Source of the DNA: Rhodopirellula sp.
Lineage (GTDB): Bacteria > Planctomycetota > Planctomycetia > Pirellulales > Pirellulaceae
Reading direction: 5' to 3'
Assembly: GCA_002689655.1 (NCBI GenBank)
Contig: NZHC01000015.1
Coordinates: forward strand, 1-64,000
DNA length: 64,000 nucleotides
How positions within the stretch are numbered: the first letter of the stretch is position 1; each line of letters begins with the position of its first letter. This document shows positions 19,398-29,003 of the stretch, piece after piece. The notes under the pieces were generated by a model, which did no database searches, had not been told where the DNA came from, and saw only the letters and a list, made by a program, of their open reading frames with translations. A program made the position numbers and the translations under genes.

Positions 19398-20426
19398 TTA
19401 AAGATCAAATTCATCAAGGGAATCAATCAGCCGATCGAGCCGATCCTTTGGAGAAGAACTAAGATCTGCCTGTCTTTTCTTCAGCTGTTCATCGATTCCA
19501 ATTGAGTCACGGCCCGCCAGCAGTAGCTGCTCATCACGCTCACGCGCGGCTGTTTCGATTGGATCTTCGGTTTTGTTTGGTGCACCAAATAATTGCGATA
19601 AATCGATCTTGAATCCTTCATCACCCTCTGTTTCCGCACCAGCAATCGCAGGGGCTTTGTGCTGCGGGAAAATGATAGCATTCGCCGGGCAGACACGACT
19701 GCATGCGGGACAACCTTTTCGACAGTTGTCTGGTTGCTCGACGAGGATGTTCTCGGAGCCATCGACTCCGTAGACGCCAAACAGACAAAAGTCGACACAC
19801 TCCATGCAGTTGGTGCAGCGACTGAAGTCGATTACTGGATACCAGCGTCGGGAGGTTTGTTCCTCAACTTGGACAAGTTGACCGCCGACAATTGGCAGGG
19901 AGGTATTGGCGGAGCTGACGTCCATGCCAAGGATGCGTTTGATTTCTAGGATGAACGCTTGGGGGTCATTTTCAACTTTCAGGTCGATGCAATGTATTTT
20001 ACGATCAGGTCTGGGATACAGGTCGGTGACACGGTCGATCACGGGTTCAGTAGATTCGGGATCAGGATCGTTGTCACCCAAGTTGGATGGTTCTACTCCA
20101 AGCTCCTCCGACTCATCGTCGTCGAGATTTCCAATTTCGACGAGCCCGACTTGCCCTTGGATTCCGTTACGATCCAGAACCCAGTGAGCGGCCCGCGAGA
20201 AGATCCAGGAAACGACGATCAAATCGCCTTCGATCTGCGACAATTCTTGGTAAGAATCGCTTGTCTTTGGCAAGTCGTAGAGGTGGGGAATCGTTAGTAC
20301 ACTCACTCCTTTGAGTTTACCAATTTCGTCCGCGATTCCCTGTTCAAGTCCACGCTTCTGAGGGTTGCGTGATTGGCCTCGCGAGATCACGACCGTACAG
20401 GTCGCGTCTTGGACTGCTGAAATCAT
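19398..20426 (-). CDS. 2x[4Fe-4S] ferredoxin-type protein with extra N-terminal domain
   Basis: This is a 342-residue soluble protein. Two four-cysteine motifs bind [4Fe-4S] clusters: CTNCMECVDFC near residue 203 and CRKGCPACSRVCP near 235. Residues 1-190 start with VVISRGQSRNP and look like an alpha/beta domain (IEGDLIVVSWIFSRAAHWV); residues 275-342 form a charged, probably helical tail. I do not recognise the N-terminal domain. It lies 60 bp upstream of nothing and about 60 bp downstream of purL on the same strand, but a functional link is not obvious. Likely an electron-transfer or redox-maturation protein. Confidence 0.7.
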   Translation of the reverse strand: MISAVQDATCTVVISRGQSRNPQKRGLEQGIADEIGKLKGVSVLTIPHLYDLPKTSDSYQELSQIEGDLIVVSWIFSRAAHWVLDRNGIQGQVGLVEIGNLDDDESEELGVEPSNLGDNDPDPESTEPVIDRVTDLYPRPDRKIHCIDLKVENDPQAFILEIKRILGMDVSSANTSLPIVGGQLVQVEEQTSRRWYPVIDFSRCTNCMECVDFCLFGVYGVDGSENILVEQPDNCRKGCPACSRVCPANAIIFPQHKAPAIAGAETEGDEGFKIDLSQLFGAPNKTEDPIETAARERDEQLLLAGRDSIGIDEQLKKRQADLSSSPKDRLDRLIDSLDEFDL

Positions 20427-20486
20427 GGCTAGTTTTCAGGGGGCGGGTAGGGACTTGCAAATTTGATACGTGACTGTTGAAAGGGT

Positions 20487-23429
20487 CTAGGACCAATCAA
20501 GTGGCTTTTTCCAGGCAGCCTTTGCGTCTTCCAGGTTGACTTGCAGCACGACACGCTCGTTGCTGGTAACGACGAGTTGTTCGTCGTTGATCATTGTACC
20601 CAGACGACGAACAGGGACATCGGCCGATCGCAACAATTGCTGGAATTCATCAGCGTTTGCCGGAGTGGTCTCAACAATGAATCGAGTGTTCGATTCGCTG
20701 AACAACAGTTGCGTGGTATTGAGATCGGTTGCCATTTCAGCAATGTCAATCTGCATTCCAAGGCCCCCTGCCATAGCCATTTCAGTTGCGGCAACTGCAA
20801 GACCGCCTTCACTCAGGTCGTGGCATGAACGGATCAATCGGCTCTGAATTGCCTGATGAATTTGCAGGAAGGTCTGTTTTGCCATCAGCGAGTTCACTTG
20901 AGGCACATTCCCACCTTTAAGCTCGCGAACCAATGACAGGTGTGAACCACCGAGTTCATTGTGGGTTGACCCAACAAGAAATACCACATTGTCAGCCGCT
21001 TTCGCGTCCATGGTGATGGATTTGGAAACATCGTCGATTTGCCCCATTGCACTGATCAGCAGGCTAGGGGGAATCGAAATGGTTTCACGTTGGCCATCTG
21101 AATTGTCAAAACTGAATTCGTTATTCAGGCTATCTTTGCCACTCACAAACGGCGTGCCCAACGTGATTGCCATGTCCTGGCAAGCGATTGCTGCTCTCAC
21201 AAGTGAGCCAAGGGTTTCAGCTCGATCGGTGTATCCCCAGCAGAAGTTGTCAAGAATTGCGATCTGGGTTGGGTCGGCTCCTACTGCCACAGCATTCCGC
21301 ATTGCTTCATCGATAGCCGAGGCTGCCATGTGGTACGTATCAAAATCGCCGTAGTGCGGATTCATGCCACAGGAAATTACTAGTCCACGTTTACTTTCCA
21401 GCAGAGGCCGGATCACCGCGGCGTCACCCGGGCCGTCGCATTCAGGACCAACCAGTGGTTTCACAACACTACCACCCTGTACCTCGTGATCATATTGCCG
21501 AATGACCCATTCTTTGCTGGCCACGTTCAGGCTGCCCATGACCGCCAGCAAAGATTCGCGGTTTTCTTCTGCCGAAAGTTCGGGGATTTCAAGTGGTTCC
21601 ACAGGTGAGGGCGAATAAATTGCATCGCGCACCACAGGGGGACGCCCATCATGCAAGAAGCTCATGGAGATGTCACCGACAACCTGACCGTGATAGGTAA
21701 GTTGCAATCTTCCTGTCGGCGCGAAGCGTCCCAGGATTGCCGCCTCGACTCCTTCGCTCTCGCAAAGCTGTTTGAGTTCATCCCAGCTTTCAGGTGGTAC
21801 TGAAAGTACCATGCGTTCTTGTGCTTCGGAGATCCAAATCTCGGTGTAGTTCAGACCCTCATACTTCAGAGGTGCTTTTTCCAGCCAAACTTCTGCACCA
21901 ACCTCTTCACCCATTTCGCCGACGGCGCTCGAGAAGCCTCCTGCACCACAGTCGGTCACTGCATTGAACAAGCCACGATCACGGGCCTGCAGCAACACGT
22001 CCAAAACCATTTTTTCGGTGATCGCATTGCCGATTTGTACCGCTCCTCCCGAAAGGGATTCGGACTCGCTGGTCAGTTCGGCTGATGAAAAAGTTGCACC
22101 ATGAATTCCATCACGACCGGTTCGGCCCCCAAGTGCCACAATCAGGTCATCCGGCTTGACCTCTTTTTCCTCCATTCCAACGGGAATCATTCCAACGTTA
22201 CCGCAGTATACGAGGGGATTTCCTAAATAGCGACGGTCAAAGTAAACTGCGCCGTTGACGGTTGGGATGCCCATTCGGTTTCCGTAGTCACGCACACCGG
22301 AAACCACACCTTTCATGACGGTTCGGGGGTGCAGCACTCCGGGGGGCAGCGAATCAACATCGGTTTCTGGTGGAGCGAAGCAGAATACGTCCGTATTGCA
22401 GACAGGCTTGGCGCCCATTCCCGTGCCCATGGGGTCACGGATCACACCACCAATCCCGGTGTTGGCGCCACCGTAAGGCTCAAGAGCAGACGGATGGTTA
22501 TGCGTTTCAACTTTGAAACAGGCATGATACTGCTCATCAAACGTCACAACACCCGCGTTATCTTTAAACACACTTACACACCAATCGTCATCACCTAGTG
22601 AGTGTCGAATCGATTGTGTCGCAGCAAAGATTGTTTCTTTGAGCATGTTGTCATATTGTCGTTCATCCAGCGGGCTACCTTCATCAAGACCTGGGCCGCG
22701 GTAGTGGATGCGTCCTGCCAAGGTCTTGTGACTGCAGTGCTCTGACCAAGTCTGGGCCACCGATTCCAACTCAATGTCGGTGGGGTCTCGCCCCAGTGAA
22801 ACAAAGTGGGAGCGGATCGTCTGCATCTCGACCAGGGTCAGATAAAGTTGCCCCTCCTTTGAGAGACGCTTCAGCCCTTCATCGTCGAGTTCACGAATCG
22901 GGATTGTGACTAGTTCAAAGTCGTATGGAGAACCAATATCAAGCTGATCCATTTCCAGCGGTCCGACGATAATCTGCTCGATGGCATCATTGGACAATGC
23001 TCGACGGCAGATTGGATCGAGTGACGAAACTGCAACATCCCCAAGCCAATATTTTCGCATGGTTCGAACAGCCTTCACGTCGAAGCCTGCATCCTGCGCG
23101 GCACCAATCGTGCTGGCTGCAACAGGATCCATGACACCGGGTTTGGGCAGCACGTTGACGAGCGTGGTCTGTGTTCCAGGAGGCTCGTTGAGCGTGTCCT
23201 GTCCAGCGATTGCGACCACCGCCCTTTCTGTGACCGCATCACAAAGCAGACGATCAGCGAGACGATTCGCTTCTGCGATCGCGAAGTCGCCTTGAACGAG
23301 GAAACTCCGAGCGAAGGCGACCGACACCTGGTCACCTAGACCGAGTTCGGAAATTTCTTCAGTTGTTCGTGTAGCTTCACGATCGACTTGATCGTCTGCC
23401 GGATAGATATCGATTTGCCAGAGAGGCAT
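20487..23429 (-). CDS. purL: Phosphoribosylformylglycinamidine synthase PurL with fused PurS-like N-terminus
   Basis: This 980-residue enzyme converts FGAR to FGAM using ATP and glutamine-derived ammonia. PurL core motifs are present: [44 protein letters not shown] and [16 protein letters not shown]. The first 150-200 residues resemble a PurS-like region, so this is longer than a standard small PurL (about 740) and shorter than the fused large type (about 1,300). The C-terminal glutaminase (PurQ) domain is absent, so PurQ must be encoded elsewhere. It is followed on the minus strand by the ferredoxin-type gene and preceded by tyrA at 38 bp. Confidence 0.92.
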   Translation of the reverse strand: MPLWQIDIYPADDQVDREATRTTEEISELGLGDQVSVAFARSFLVQGDFAIAEANRLADRLLCDAVTERAVVAIAGQDTLNEPPGTQTTLVNVLPKPGVMDPVAASTIGAAQDAGFDVKAVRTMRKYWLGDVAVSSLDPICRRALSNDAIEQIIVGPLEMDQLDIGSPYDFELVTIPIRELDDEGLKRLSKEGQLYLTLVEMQTIRSHFVSLGRDPTDIELESVAQTWSEHCSHKTLAGRIHYRGPGLDEGSPLDERQYDNMLKETIFAATQSIRHSLGDDDWCVSVFKDNAGVVTFDEQYHACFKVETHNHPSALEPYGGANTGIGGVIRDPMGTGMGAKPVCNTDVFCFAPPETDVDSLPPGVLHPRTVMKGVVSGVRDYGNRMGIPTVNGAVYFDRRYLGNPLVYCGNVGMIPVGMEEKEVKPDDLIVALGGRTGRDGIHGATFSSAELTSESESLSGGAVQIGNAITEKMVLDVLLQARDRGLFNAVTDCGAGGFSSAVGEMGEEVGAEVWLEKAPLKYEGLNYTEIWISEAQERMVLSVPPESWDELKQLCESEGVEAAILGRFAPTGRLQLTYHGQVVGDISMSFLHDGRPPVVRDAIYSPSPVEPLEIPELSAEENRESLLAVMGSLNVASKEWVIRQYDHEVQGGSVVKPLVGPECDGPGDAAVIRPLLESKRGLVISCGMNPHYGDFDTYHMAASAIDEAMRNAVAVGADPTQIAILDNFCWGYTDRAETLGSLVRAAIACQDMAITLGTPFVSGKDSLNNEFSFDNSDGQRETISIPPSLLISAMGQIDDVSKSITMDAKAADNVVFLVGSTHNELGGSHLSLVRELKGGNVPQVNSLMAKQTFLQIHQAIQSRLIRSCHDLSEGGLAVAATEMAMAGGLGMQIDIAEMATDLNTTQLLFSESNTRFIVETTPANADEFQQLLRSADVPVRRLGTMINDEQLVVTSNERVVLQVNLEDAKAAWKKPLDWS

Positions 23430-23467
23430 GTTCTCAGACCCTGTGAGTGATTCAATGCAAGTGCGTC

Positions 23468-24328
23468 TCAGGAAGACTGTTCTTTGATCTTTTTGGCTTC
23501 AGTGAGCCATTGGTGCAACGCAGCGTCATCTGCATGGTGCAGAATTTGCCGCAACCGTTCCAATTCTTCTGCGAATTGTTTCAATTCGCTTCCGATGGCT
23601 GCTCGATTCTCTCTGCAGATGGCCGCCCACAGTGTGGGGTCGCCCGCTGCCACTCGAGTGATATCCCGCCATCCGCTGCCTGCCAGCGGCAGAGCCTCGG
23701 GGGACGCGATTTTTGCAACCAGTGCGGACACCAAGTGTGGCATGTGGCTGATCGCTGCCAAGTGGGTATCATGCTCAGTGGGCGTCATTTCATACGTTTG
23801 TCCACCAGTCAGCCGCCAAAACTGGTGGGCTTTTTGCAGCAGTTGGGGGCACGTCGTTTCTGTGGGTGTCACGACGACAAGTTTTTCGTCAAATAATGAG
23901 CCGCTTGCATTTTCAGGGCCCGACTTCTCAGATCCAGCGATGGGATGCGCGGCGATAAATTTTCTGCTGGCCGTTGGGTCCTCGCCTACGCTCGCCACAA
24001 TCTGGCGTTTGGTACTGCCCACATCCGTGATCAAGCAATCTGCGGGTGAGCTTGCCGCTGCCGAAATGACCATTTCCGCAATTCGATCCACCGGTGAGGC
24101 GACGACCACTGCATCGCTCTGCTCGCAGGCCTCGGAGATCGTTCCAGCTGTTACATCGACCATACCGCTGGATGCTAAAAAATGTTGCTTTTCCGGGTTT
24201 CGGGCCAAACCGACCAGCCGTGTCTGAGGCAAAGCACGCCTTAAGGACAACGCAACGCTGCCGCCCAATAGGCCCACGCCCAAGACGGTTACCTGTCGAA
24301 GCCATTCATTTTCAGTGGTTGTGGACAT
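23468..24328 (-). CDS. tyrA: Prephenate/arogenate dehydrogenase TyrA
   Basis: This is a 286-residue NAD(P)-binding protein that oxidatively decarboxylates prephenate (or arogenate) in tyrosine synthesis. The Rossmann motif [14 protein letters not shown] is near the start; [24 protein letters not shown] and [12 protein letters not shown] fit the family. The frame is open to 24532, but the 68 extra residues are basic and unlike the family, so I chose the ATG at 24328, where the Rossmann strand starts about 14 residues in. No ACT domain or chorismate mutase fusion is seen. Confidence 0.9.
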   Translation of the reverse strand: MSTTTENEWLRQVTVLGVGLLGGSVALSLRRALPQTRLVGLARNPEKQHFLASSGMVDVTAGTISEACEQSDAVVVASPVDRIAEMVISAAASSPADCLITDVGSTKRQIVASVGEDPTASRKFIAAHPIAGSEKSGPENASGSLFDEKLVVVTPTETTCPQLLQKAHQFWRLTGGQTYEMTPTEHDTHLAAISHMPHLVSALVAKIASPEALPLAGSGWRDITRVAAGDPTLWAAICRENRAAIGSELKQFAEELERLRQILHHADDAALHQWLTEAKKIKEQSS

Positions 24329-24551
24329 GAATGAGCGGTACCGAATGCTTCGTGGGCGAAAGGAGGCACCCGCATTGATCGGCTGCGACCTCCATATTCT
24401 ATCCCGCCTTCGCCGCTCTACCCAGTCACCGTTCCGGATTGATTTGCCGGCTTGCTGACAAGATTGCACCTCCATCGGCAGGCGGTGCTGTCCTGGCACG
24501 GCAGCATTTGCCTTGGTGCAGACCTTTTCCACTCAAGTCGTCGATCTGCGT

Positions 24552-25763
24552 TTACATGTCGGGCAGTTGATGACCCATTTTGGACCGCTTGGTTTCCAGA
24601 TACCGCTGATTGTGCTCGTTCACCGGAGGCACAATCGGCACTTGATCGACGACCTGAAGGTCGAAACCGCGAAGATTGAATGCCTCGGTCTTTTTAGGAT
24701 TATTGGTCAGCAGCCGGACTTCGCTGAGCCCCAGATCTTTCAGGATTTGCAGCCCAATCCCATAGTCACGCATGTCAGCTTTGAAACCCAGAGCATGATT
24801 TGCTTCGACAGTATCCAGTCCGTTATCCTGCAGCCCGTACGCTCGGATCTTTTGCGCCAGACCAATTCCGCGACCTTCCTGGGGAAGGTAAACCAATGCG
24901 CCGCGTCCTTCCTCGCTGATCATTTTCAACGCCATGTGAAGTTGATCACCACAGTCACAACGCAATGAAGCCACCAAGTCGCCCGTGAAGCAACTGCTGT
25001 GCATTCGTACCAAAGGTGGTGCTCCCGGAGCGGCGAGGTCGCCAAATACAAGTGCGATGGGCTCCTGAGCCTCATATTGAACGCCGAACACGATGATTTG
25101 GAAGCTGCCGTATTTTGTTGGCAACTGTGCTTCCGCATCGCGACTGATTAACTTCTCACTCACGCGGCGATGGGCAATCAATTGCTCGATGCTGATGATT
25201 TTGAGATTCTTTTTTGTTGCGATTTCACCAAGCCGATCACGGGTCGCCCGTCCGCCCTCGTCGTCTAAAACTTCGCAAAGAGCAGCAGCAGGTGCCAGAC
25301 CCGCCATTCGAGCCAAGTCCACAGCCGCTTCAGTGTGACCGGCGCGACGAAGCACACCACCCTGTTTCGCCAGCAGAGGGTAGACGTGTCCTGGGCGGAC
25401 AAAGTCATCAGTGGAACATTCTGGCGACGCTAGGCGACGAATCGTTTCGCTACGCTCTGTGGCTGTGATTCCGGTCTTTGCCTCCCGGATATCGATCGGT
25501 GTCAGAAAGGCAGTTTTTAAAGGTGCGTCGTTTTGAACCACGACCGGATTCAGATCGAGACGCTTTGCGACCTCTGGGAGAATCGACACACACAGTTGAC
25601 CCCGCCCGTCGAGCATGAAGTTGACGGCCTCGGGACTGGCCTTCTCCGCTGCGCAGATGTAGTCGCCTTCGTTTTCGCGATCCTCCGCATCCACAACGAT
25701 CACCACTTCACCGCGGCGGATCGCCTCCACTGCCTCAGGTACGGTGTTTAGTTCGACTGACAT
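24552..25763 (-). CDS. ribBA: Bifunctional DHBP synthase/GTP cyclohydrolase II (RibBA)
   Basis: This 403-residue riboflavin enzyme has two domains. The N-terminal DHBP synthase (about 1-200) makes dihydroxybutanone phosphate from ribulose 5-phosphate and has the acidic metal site DAEDRENEGD and GHTEAAVDLARMAG. The C-terminal GTP cyclohydrolase II (about 205-400) has the zinc cysteines in SSCFTGDLVASLRCDCGD and the PQEGRGIGL motif. The ATG at 25763 fits the family; the upstream extension to 25862 does not. I see no FMN riboswitch in the short leader. It is divergent from the esterase gene, with about 110 bp between starts. Confidence 0.96.
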   Translation of the reverse strand: MSVELNTVPEAVEAIRRGEVVIVVDAEDRENEGDYICAAEKASPEAVNFMLDGRGQLCVSILPEVAKRLDLNPVVVQNDAPLKTAFLTPIDIREAKTGITATERSETIRRLASPECSTDDFVRPGHVYPLLAKQGGVLRRAGHTEAAVDLARMAGLAPAAALCEVLDDEGGRATRDRLGEIATKKNLKIISIEQLIAHRRVSEKLISRDAEAQLPTKYGSFQIIVFGVQYEAQEPIALVFGDLAAPGAPPLVRMHSSCFTGDLVASLRCDCGDQLHMALKMISEEGRGALVYLPQEGRGIGLAQKIRAYGLQDNGLDTVEANHALGFKADMRDYGIGLQILKDLGLSEVRLLTNNPKKTEAFNLRGFDLQVVDQVPIVPPVNEHNQRYLETKRSKMGHQLPDM

Positions 25764-25874
25764 TGATAGAAGGGTCCGATGGATGGAGATTCGACTGGCT
25801 TGGGCGTCCGCCCAACTCTCTGGACGATCCTCTATTATACGTGGTGGATAGATTTGTCCCACCTCCCGCCTATC

Positions 25875-27077
25875 ATGAAAACCCGCTCCATGCCCTACAG
25901 ACCCAACCTTTTAGCTGGAAGTTTCACTCTCGGGACTCTGGTAGTGATTCTCACTTTCGCCACGTCAGGCAGCACTTTGGCATCCAATGGGGCAGATGCT
26001 CAAGTTCAGGAAGACACAGCGACGCAGGACACAGCGACGCAGGACACAGCGACGAAAAATACAACCAACGACACTTCAGCCCAACCGCAGCTAGCACTCA
26101 AGGCTACCGAAGATTCCAGCGAGGCTGCTGCCGGCAGCCGAAACTCAATGTCCGTCAAACGAATACGAGTGGAGCAAGATCAGCGATTCAGTGAACAGAA
26201 AGGCAAGGCCGGGCTTTGTGATATCTATTTCCCTGCCTCAGATCCACCGGAGAATGGTTACCCAGTCGTAATTGTGGTTCACGGAGGCGGCTGGGCCGCT
26301 GGCGATAAGTGGACAATCGCTACTTACTCCAGACTATTGGCTCAAGAAGGCGTCATGGCTGTAACGATCAACTACCGTTTGGCGCCAACTCATAAGTTTC
26401 CGGCACAGGTGGATGACGTACGCTCGGCAATGGTTTGGGTACACCAGAATGCTCAAAGACTCAAATTGAACTTAAAGCAGGTCGGCTTATTTGGTTATTC
26501 CGCTGGTGGTCACCTGTCGGCATTAGTGGCTTCTCTGGCAGATGAAACCATGGTGGTCAGGGCGGCAGCCAGTAACTGGCCAATTGCAGATGTAAGGTGG
26601 AAGCAGCTACCAAAAATTTGCGCTGTTTGTGCGGGAGGGCCTCCCTGTGACTTTCGATCGCTTCCGATCGATAATACTGCCATGGCGTATTTTCTGGGTG
26701 GCTCCCGGAGGAAAAAACCAGAAGCCTACATTGCGGCGTCGCCTGCTGCCCATGTGTCGGCCGATGATCCGGTAACCCAATTGTTTCATGGAGAGGGCGA
26801 TGCTCTGGTGCCTCTGGCGGGTACGAGAGATTTTCACGAGGCACAAGTCAAGGCTGGAATCGATAGCCGTCTTGCAGTGATTCCCAAACAGGGGCACATG
26901 CTGACTTTTATAAGCCCCACTACCTATCAAACCGTGGCGAGCTTTTTTCGTGACGTGTTCCCACAGCCCAGTGTCCCACAGCCCAGTGTCCCACAGCCCA
27001 GTGTCCCACAGCCCAGTGTCCCACAACAGCCCAGTGTCCCACAGCCCAGTGTCCCACAGCCCGTGCCCGGACCGTAA
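25875..27077 (+). CDS. Secreted alpha/beta-hydrolase (BD-FAE/carboxylesterase-like) with repeat tail
   Basis: This is a 400-residue exported esterase. The ATG at 25875 begins a signal region (LLAGSFTLGTLVVILTFATSG). The catalytic domain has the oxyanion motif HGGGWAAGDK, nucleophile elbow GYSAGGH, a GEGDALVP acidic loop and a KQGHML histidine, so the triad is complete. It resembles acetyl-xylan or feruloyl-type esterases, often used on polysaccharide side groups. Two tandem repeats lie inside the frame: DTATQ/DTATK near the N-terminus and VPQPS repeated at the C-terminus, ending VPGP. The proline-rich tail could be a wall or matrix anchor. Substrate inferred only. Confidence 0.85.
   Translation: MKTRSMPYRPNLLAGSFTLGTLVVILTFATSGSTLASNGADAQVQEDTATQDTATQDTATKNTTNDTSAQPQLALKATEDSSEAAAGSRNSMSVKRIRVEQDQRFSEQKGKAGLCDIYFPASDPPENGYPVVIVVHGGGWAAGDKWTIATYSRLLAQEGVMAVTINYRLAPTHKFPAQVDDVRSAMVWVHQNAQRLKLNLKQVGLFGYSAGGHLSALVASLADETMVVRAAASNWPIADVRWKQLPKICAVCAGGPPCDFRSLPIDNTAMAYFLGGSRRKKPEAYIAASPAAHVSADDPVTQLFHGEGDALVPLAGTRDFHEAQVKAGIDSRLAVIPKQGHMLTFISPTTYQTVASFFRDVFPQPSVPQPSVPQPSVPQPSVPQQPSVPQPSVPQPVPGP
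26013..26057 (+). repeat. 15-bp coding repeat (DTATQ), three copies
   Basis: Three units of gacacagcgacgcag (the last ends in aaa) lie in frame in the linker after the signal peptide of the esterase, giving DTATQ DTATQ DTATK. Copy number can change without frameshift because the period is 15 bp. Confidence 0.9.
26960..27067 (+). repeat. 15-bp coding repeat (VPQPS), about six copies
   Basis: Units of cccacagcccagtgt repeat from 26960. The fifth unit carries a 3-bp insertion (cccacaacagcccagtgt), and the array decays into cccacagcccgtg at the stop end. It encodes a proline/glutamine-rich C-terminal tail on the secreted esterase. The in-frame period and the in-frame 3-bp insertion suggest selection to stay open. 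Confidence 0.95.
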
Positions 27078-27155
27078 AGAAGATGATTCATTGGCTCAAA
27101 GGTCTGTGTCTCCTCGCTTGTGTCTCATGCACTGGACACAGTGGTTAGAAGTGAG

Positions 27156-27884
27156 TCAGAGATGATCTATCTCACGAGTCATGTCGGTGCCAGCAGGCGG
27201 CAGCAGGTGATTCAGAAAAGAAATCATGTGCTTTCGCTGGTCAGGCAGATACCGATCGATTTTCGCCATGATTTCTGCTTCTGTTTGAATGCCTTTGCCT
27301 GCCAGTTTTCGGTACTTTGAAACTGTAAGAAATGTTTGAATGGTCCGCAGGTCAGCCTCCAAGTGAAACTGAAAACCGTAGACGCGATCCTCTAGACTGA
27401 AGGCCTGGTTGCGGCAACCGTCAGATTCGTAGAGGTGTTGCGCTCCATTAGGCATGTCAAAAGTGTCTCTATGCCACTGGAAGACGGTCATTCGCGCCGG
27501 AAGGCTCTCATCTACCAATGAGGATGGAACCGAAGTGCGTCGGATCGTATGCCAACCGAGTTCCGCCTGTGCATTGCGCCGAACTGGTGCCCCAAGCGCT
27601 GACGCGATAATTTGCGCTCCGAGGCAAATGCCCAAAATACGTTGGCCGCCGTCCATGTACCGCCGTACTAACTCTTGTTCGTCAGCGATCCAATCGGGTC
27701 GATTTTTCATCGTCAGTGGATACGGACCACCGAGCATGATCATCGCATCACAGTCAACGGATTTCGGAATGGGATGCTGATAATCGATTCGTATCGTGAT
27801 GACCTCATGCCCTAATTCTGCAATCACCGCTTCGGCTGCAGCCAACGAGTCAGCGGCACTGTGTTGAATCACAAGGACTCTCAT
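27156..27884 (-). CDS. Class I glutamine amidotransferase-like protein
   Basis: This is a 242-residue GATase1 protein like the stand-alone GMP-synthase-type glutaminases. The catalytic Cys is in GICLGAQ, and the partner His/Glu in FQFHLEA. MIMLGGPYPL forms the oxyanion region. The ATG at 27884 (MRVLVIQHS) fits the family; the longer frame to 27899 adds five residues. No synthetase partner is adjacent, so its acceptor is unknown; relatives are annotated as gamma-glutamyl hydrolases or amidotransferases. Convergent with the esterase gene. Confidence 0.85.
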   Translation of the reverse strand: MRVLVIQHSAADSLAAAEAVIAELGHEVITIRIDYQHPIPKSVDCDAMIMLGGPYPLTMKNRPDWIADEQELVRRYMDGGQRILGICLGAQIIASALGAPVRRNAQAELGWHTIRRTSVPSSLVDESLPARMTVFQWHRDTFDMPNGAQHLYESDGCRNQAFSLEDRVYGFQFHLEADLRTIQTFLTVSKYRKLAGKGIQTEAEIMAKIDRYLPDQRKHMISFLNHLLPPAGTDMTREIDHL

Positions 27885-27969
27885 GAAAACCAAGCTCAAT
27901 GAGGAATGTTAAGTGCAAATCCGTTTTCGACACTGTAATGTCGAGAAATGGTTCATCGCCATTCAGGCA

Positions 27970-28221
27970 CTAGGTGATTACTGATTGCATCTGGTGTTGC
28001 GATGTAATCATGAACAACAAAGTTACAATCAACGTGATCGTTGTAACCAGCGACGAATGAGGAGGGCGTCCGTACTCGTGAGCCGGCGGTAGTTGCAGGA
28101 TTTCTTGTCGCATTTTTTGTACCAGCTCTTTCTTTACAGTTGGGCGTATCAGAGTTTGTGGTTCGTCTGTTGCATCTCTATCCGGCAAGCCGAAAGGCCA
28201 AGAAACTGTGAATAAGCCCAC
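27970..28221 (-). CDS. Small tail-anchored protein of the redox module
   Basis: This is an 83-residue protein with a GTG start that overlaps the end of the cytochrome-b-like gene by 44 bp. A charged N-terminal part is followed by one C-terminal membrane segment (TTITLIVTLLFMITSQ). There is no heme or cluster motif. An ATG at 28113 would give a 47-residue form that still contains the membrane segment, and neither start has a strong ribosome-binding site. Its tight position suggests it belongs with the two upstream genes, perhaps as an assembly or anchoring subunit. Family not recognised. Confidence 0.5.
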   Translation of the reverse strand: MGLFTVSWPFGLPDRDATDEPQTLIRPTVKKELVQKMRQEILQLPPAHEYGRPPHSSLVTTITLIVTLLFMITSQHQMQSVIT

Positions 28222-28999
28222 CTGTGACCAGTGCCAGTGTCAAAATGCTATGAAAAGTGACCCACAACCGCAGTCGCAGTTGTAAAGCGAATTGGTAATC
28301 CAGATCATCTCTTTGCTGTATCAGCTCAGCGAATCTTTCAGCCATTCCTCGACCCTCGCTTTCGAGATGCCGCTCCAAGTCCTTCAGGTCACTTAGCAAT
28401 TTTCGTCGTCGTCCGCCGGTGGGTACTAGCACATAAGTCAGGGAGGGGCGTGAGTTGAAAAAGGGGTTCAAGTGTTGTGTGTAGAAACTGTCGAGAACCG
28501 GTATGCCGACATGCACACTGAGTTCTTCAAGTAGCTTTCTTGCGTGATCTGCAATTTGTTCACGATCCCACTTGACTCGGTCAAAGTGGTGTTGTCCCTC
28601 GACAGCAGTTAGCAGCTTTGGCACGGTGCGCGAGGCATGCAGTCCATAGAAACCGCTACCGGTAACCAGCAAGAAAACGAGCGACAGTGGCAGCTCGAAA
28701 ATACCACTTCCGAGCAGGTGCGGCACATGCATCCAATAGACACCGGTCGTGAAGAATCCCATGTAGATATGCACTTGAGTCCATGTGCTCATGCTACCCA
28801 AGGGCAGAATCGGTATGCGACGACGCATGCCGAATAATGCCAGCAGAATAATGCAGCAAAGAAGCGTTGCACCCGTCAACATGGCGACGTTCGCCAACCG
28901 AACCGTTTGGATCAAGACAATGCCAAGCATCACCAACATCGCAACCAACGTCAGTGCGATGGCGATAAAGCGACGTTGACGAAACGAAAAAAGGGGCAT
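28178..28999 (-). CDS. Membrane b-type cytochrome-like subunit with two H-x13-H pairs
   Basis: This is a 273-residue protein with about five membrane segments (near 12-30, 38-57, 75-92, 102-120 and 245-268) and a cytoplasmic-looking charged loop at 125-240. Two helices carry histidine pairs 14 residues apart: His77/His91 (VHIYMGFFTTGVYWMH) and His250/His264 (FHSILTLALVTGGLIH). That spacing is the classic arrangement for two stacked b hemes in ferric reductase/NOX and related cytochromes, so it is probably a diheme transmembrane electron conduit. The start lies 4 bp after the stop of the CNB/Fe-S gene, and the end overlaps the small tail-anchored gene. Confidence 0.75.
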   Translation of the reverse strand: MPLFSFRQRRFIAIALTLVAMLVMLGIVLIQTVRLANVAMLTGATLLCCIILLALFGMRRRIPILPLGSMSTWTQVHIYMGFFTTGVYWMHVPHLLGSGIFELPLSLVFLLVTGSGFYGLHASRTVPKLLTAVEGQHHFDRVKWDREQIADHARKLLEELSVHVGIPVLDSFYTQHLNPFFNSRPSLTYVLVPTGGRRRKLLSDLKDLERHLESEGRGMAERFAELIQQRDDLDYQFALQLRLRLWVTFHSILTLALVTGGLIHSFLAFRLAG

Positions 29000-29003
29000 G
29001 CAT

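Noticed and set aside
23484-24227. Plus-strand 247-codon frame inside tyrA
   Set aside because: Antisense of a well-conserved enzyme gene; no family text.
25764-25874. FMN riboswitch upstream of ribBA
   Set aside because: The short divergent leader has no RFN-element conserved sequence.
27078-27155. Bidirectional terminator between the esterase and amidotransferase genes
   Set aside because: Only a weak 6-bp stem (TGTGTC...GACACA) with a 10-nt loop and no T tract.
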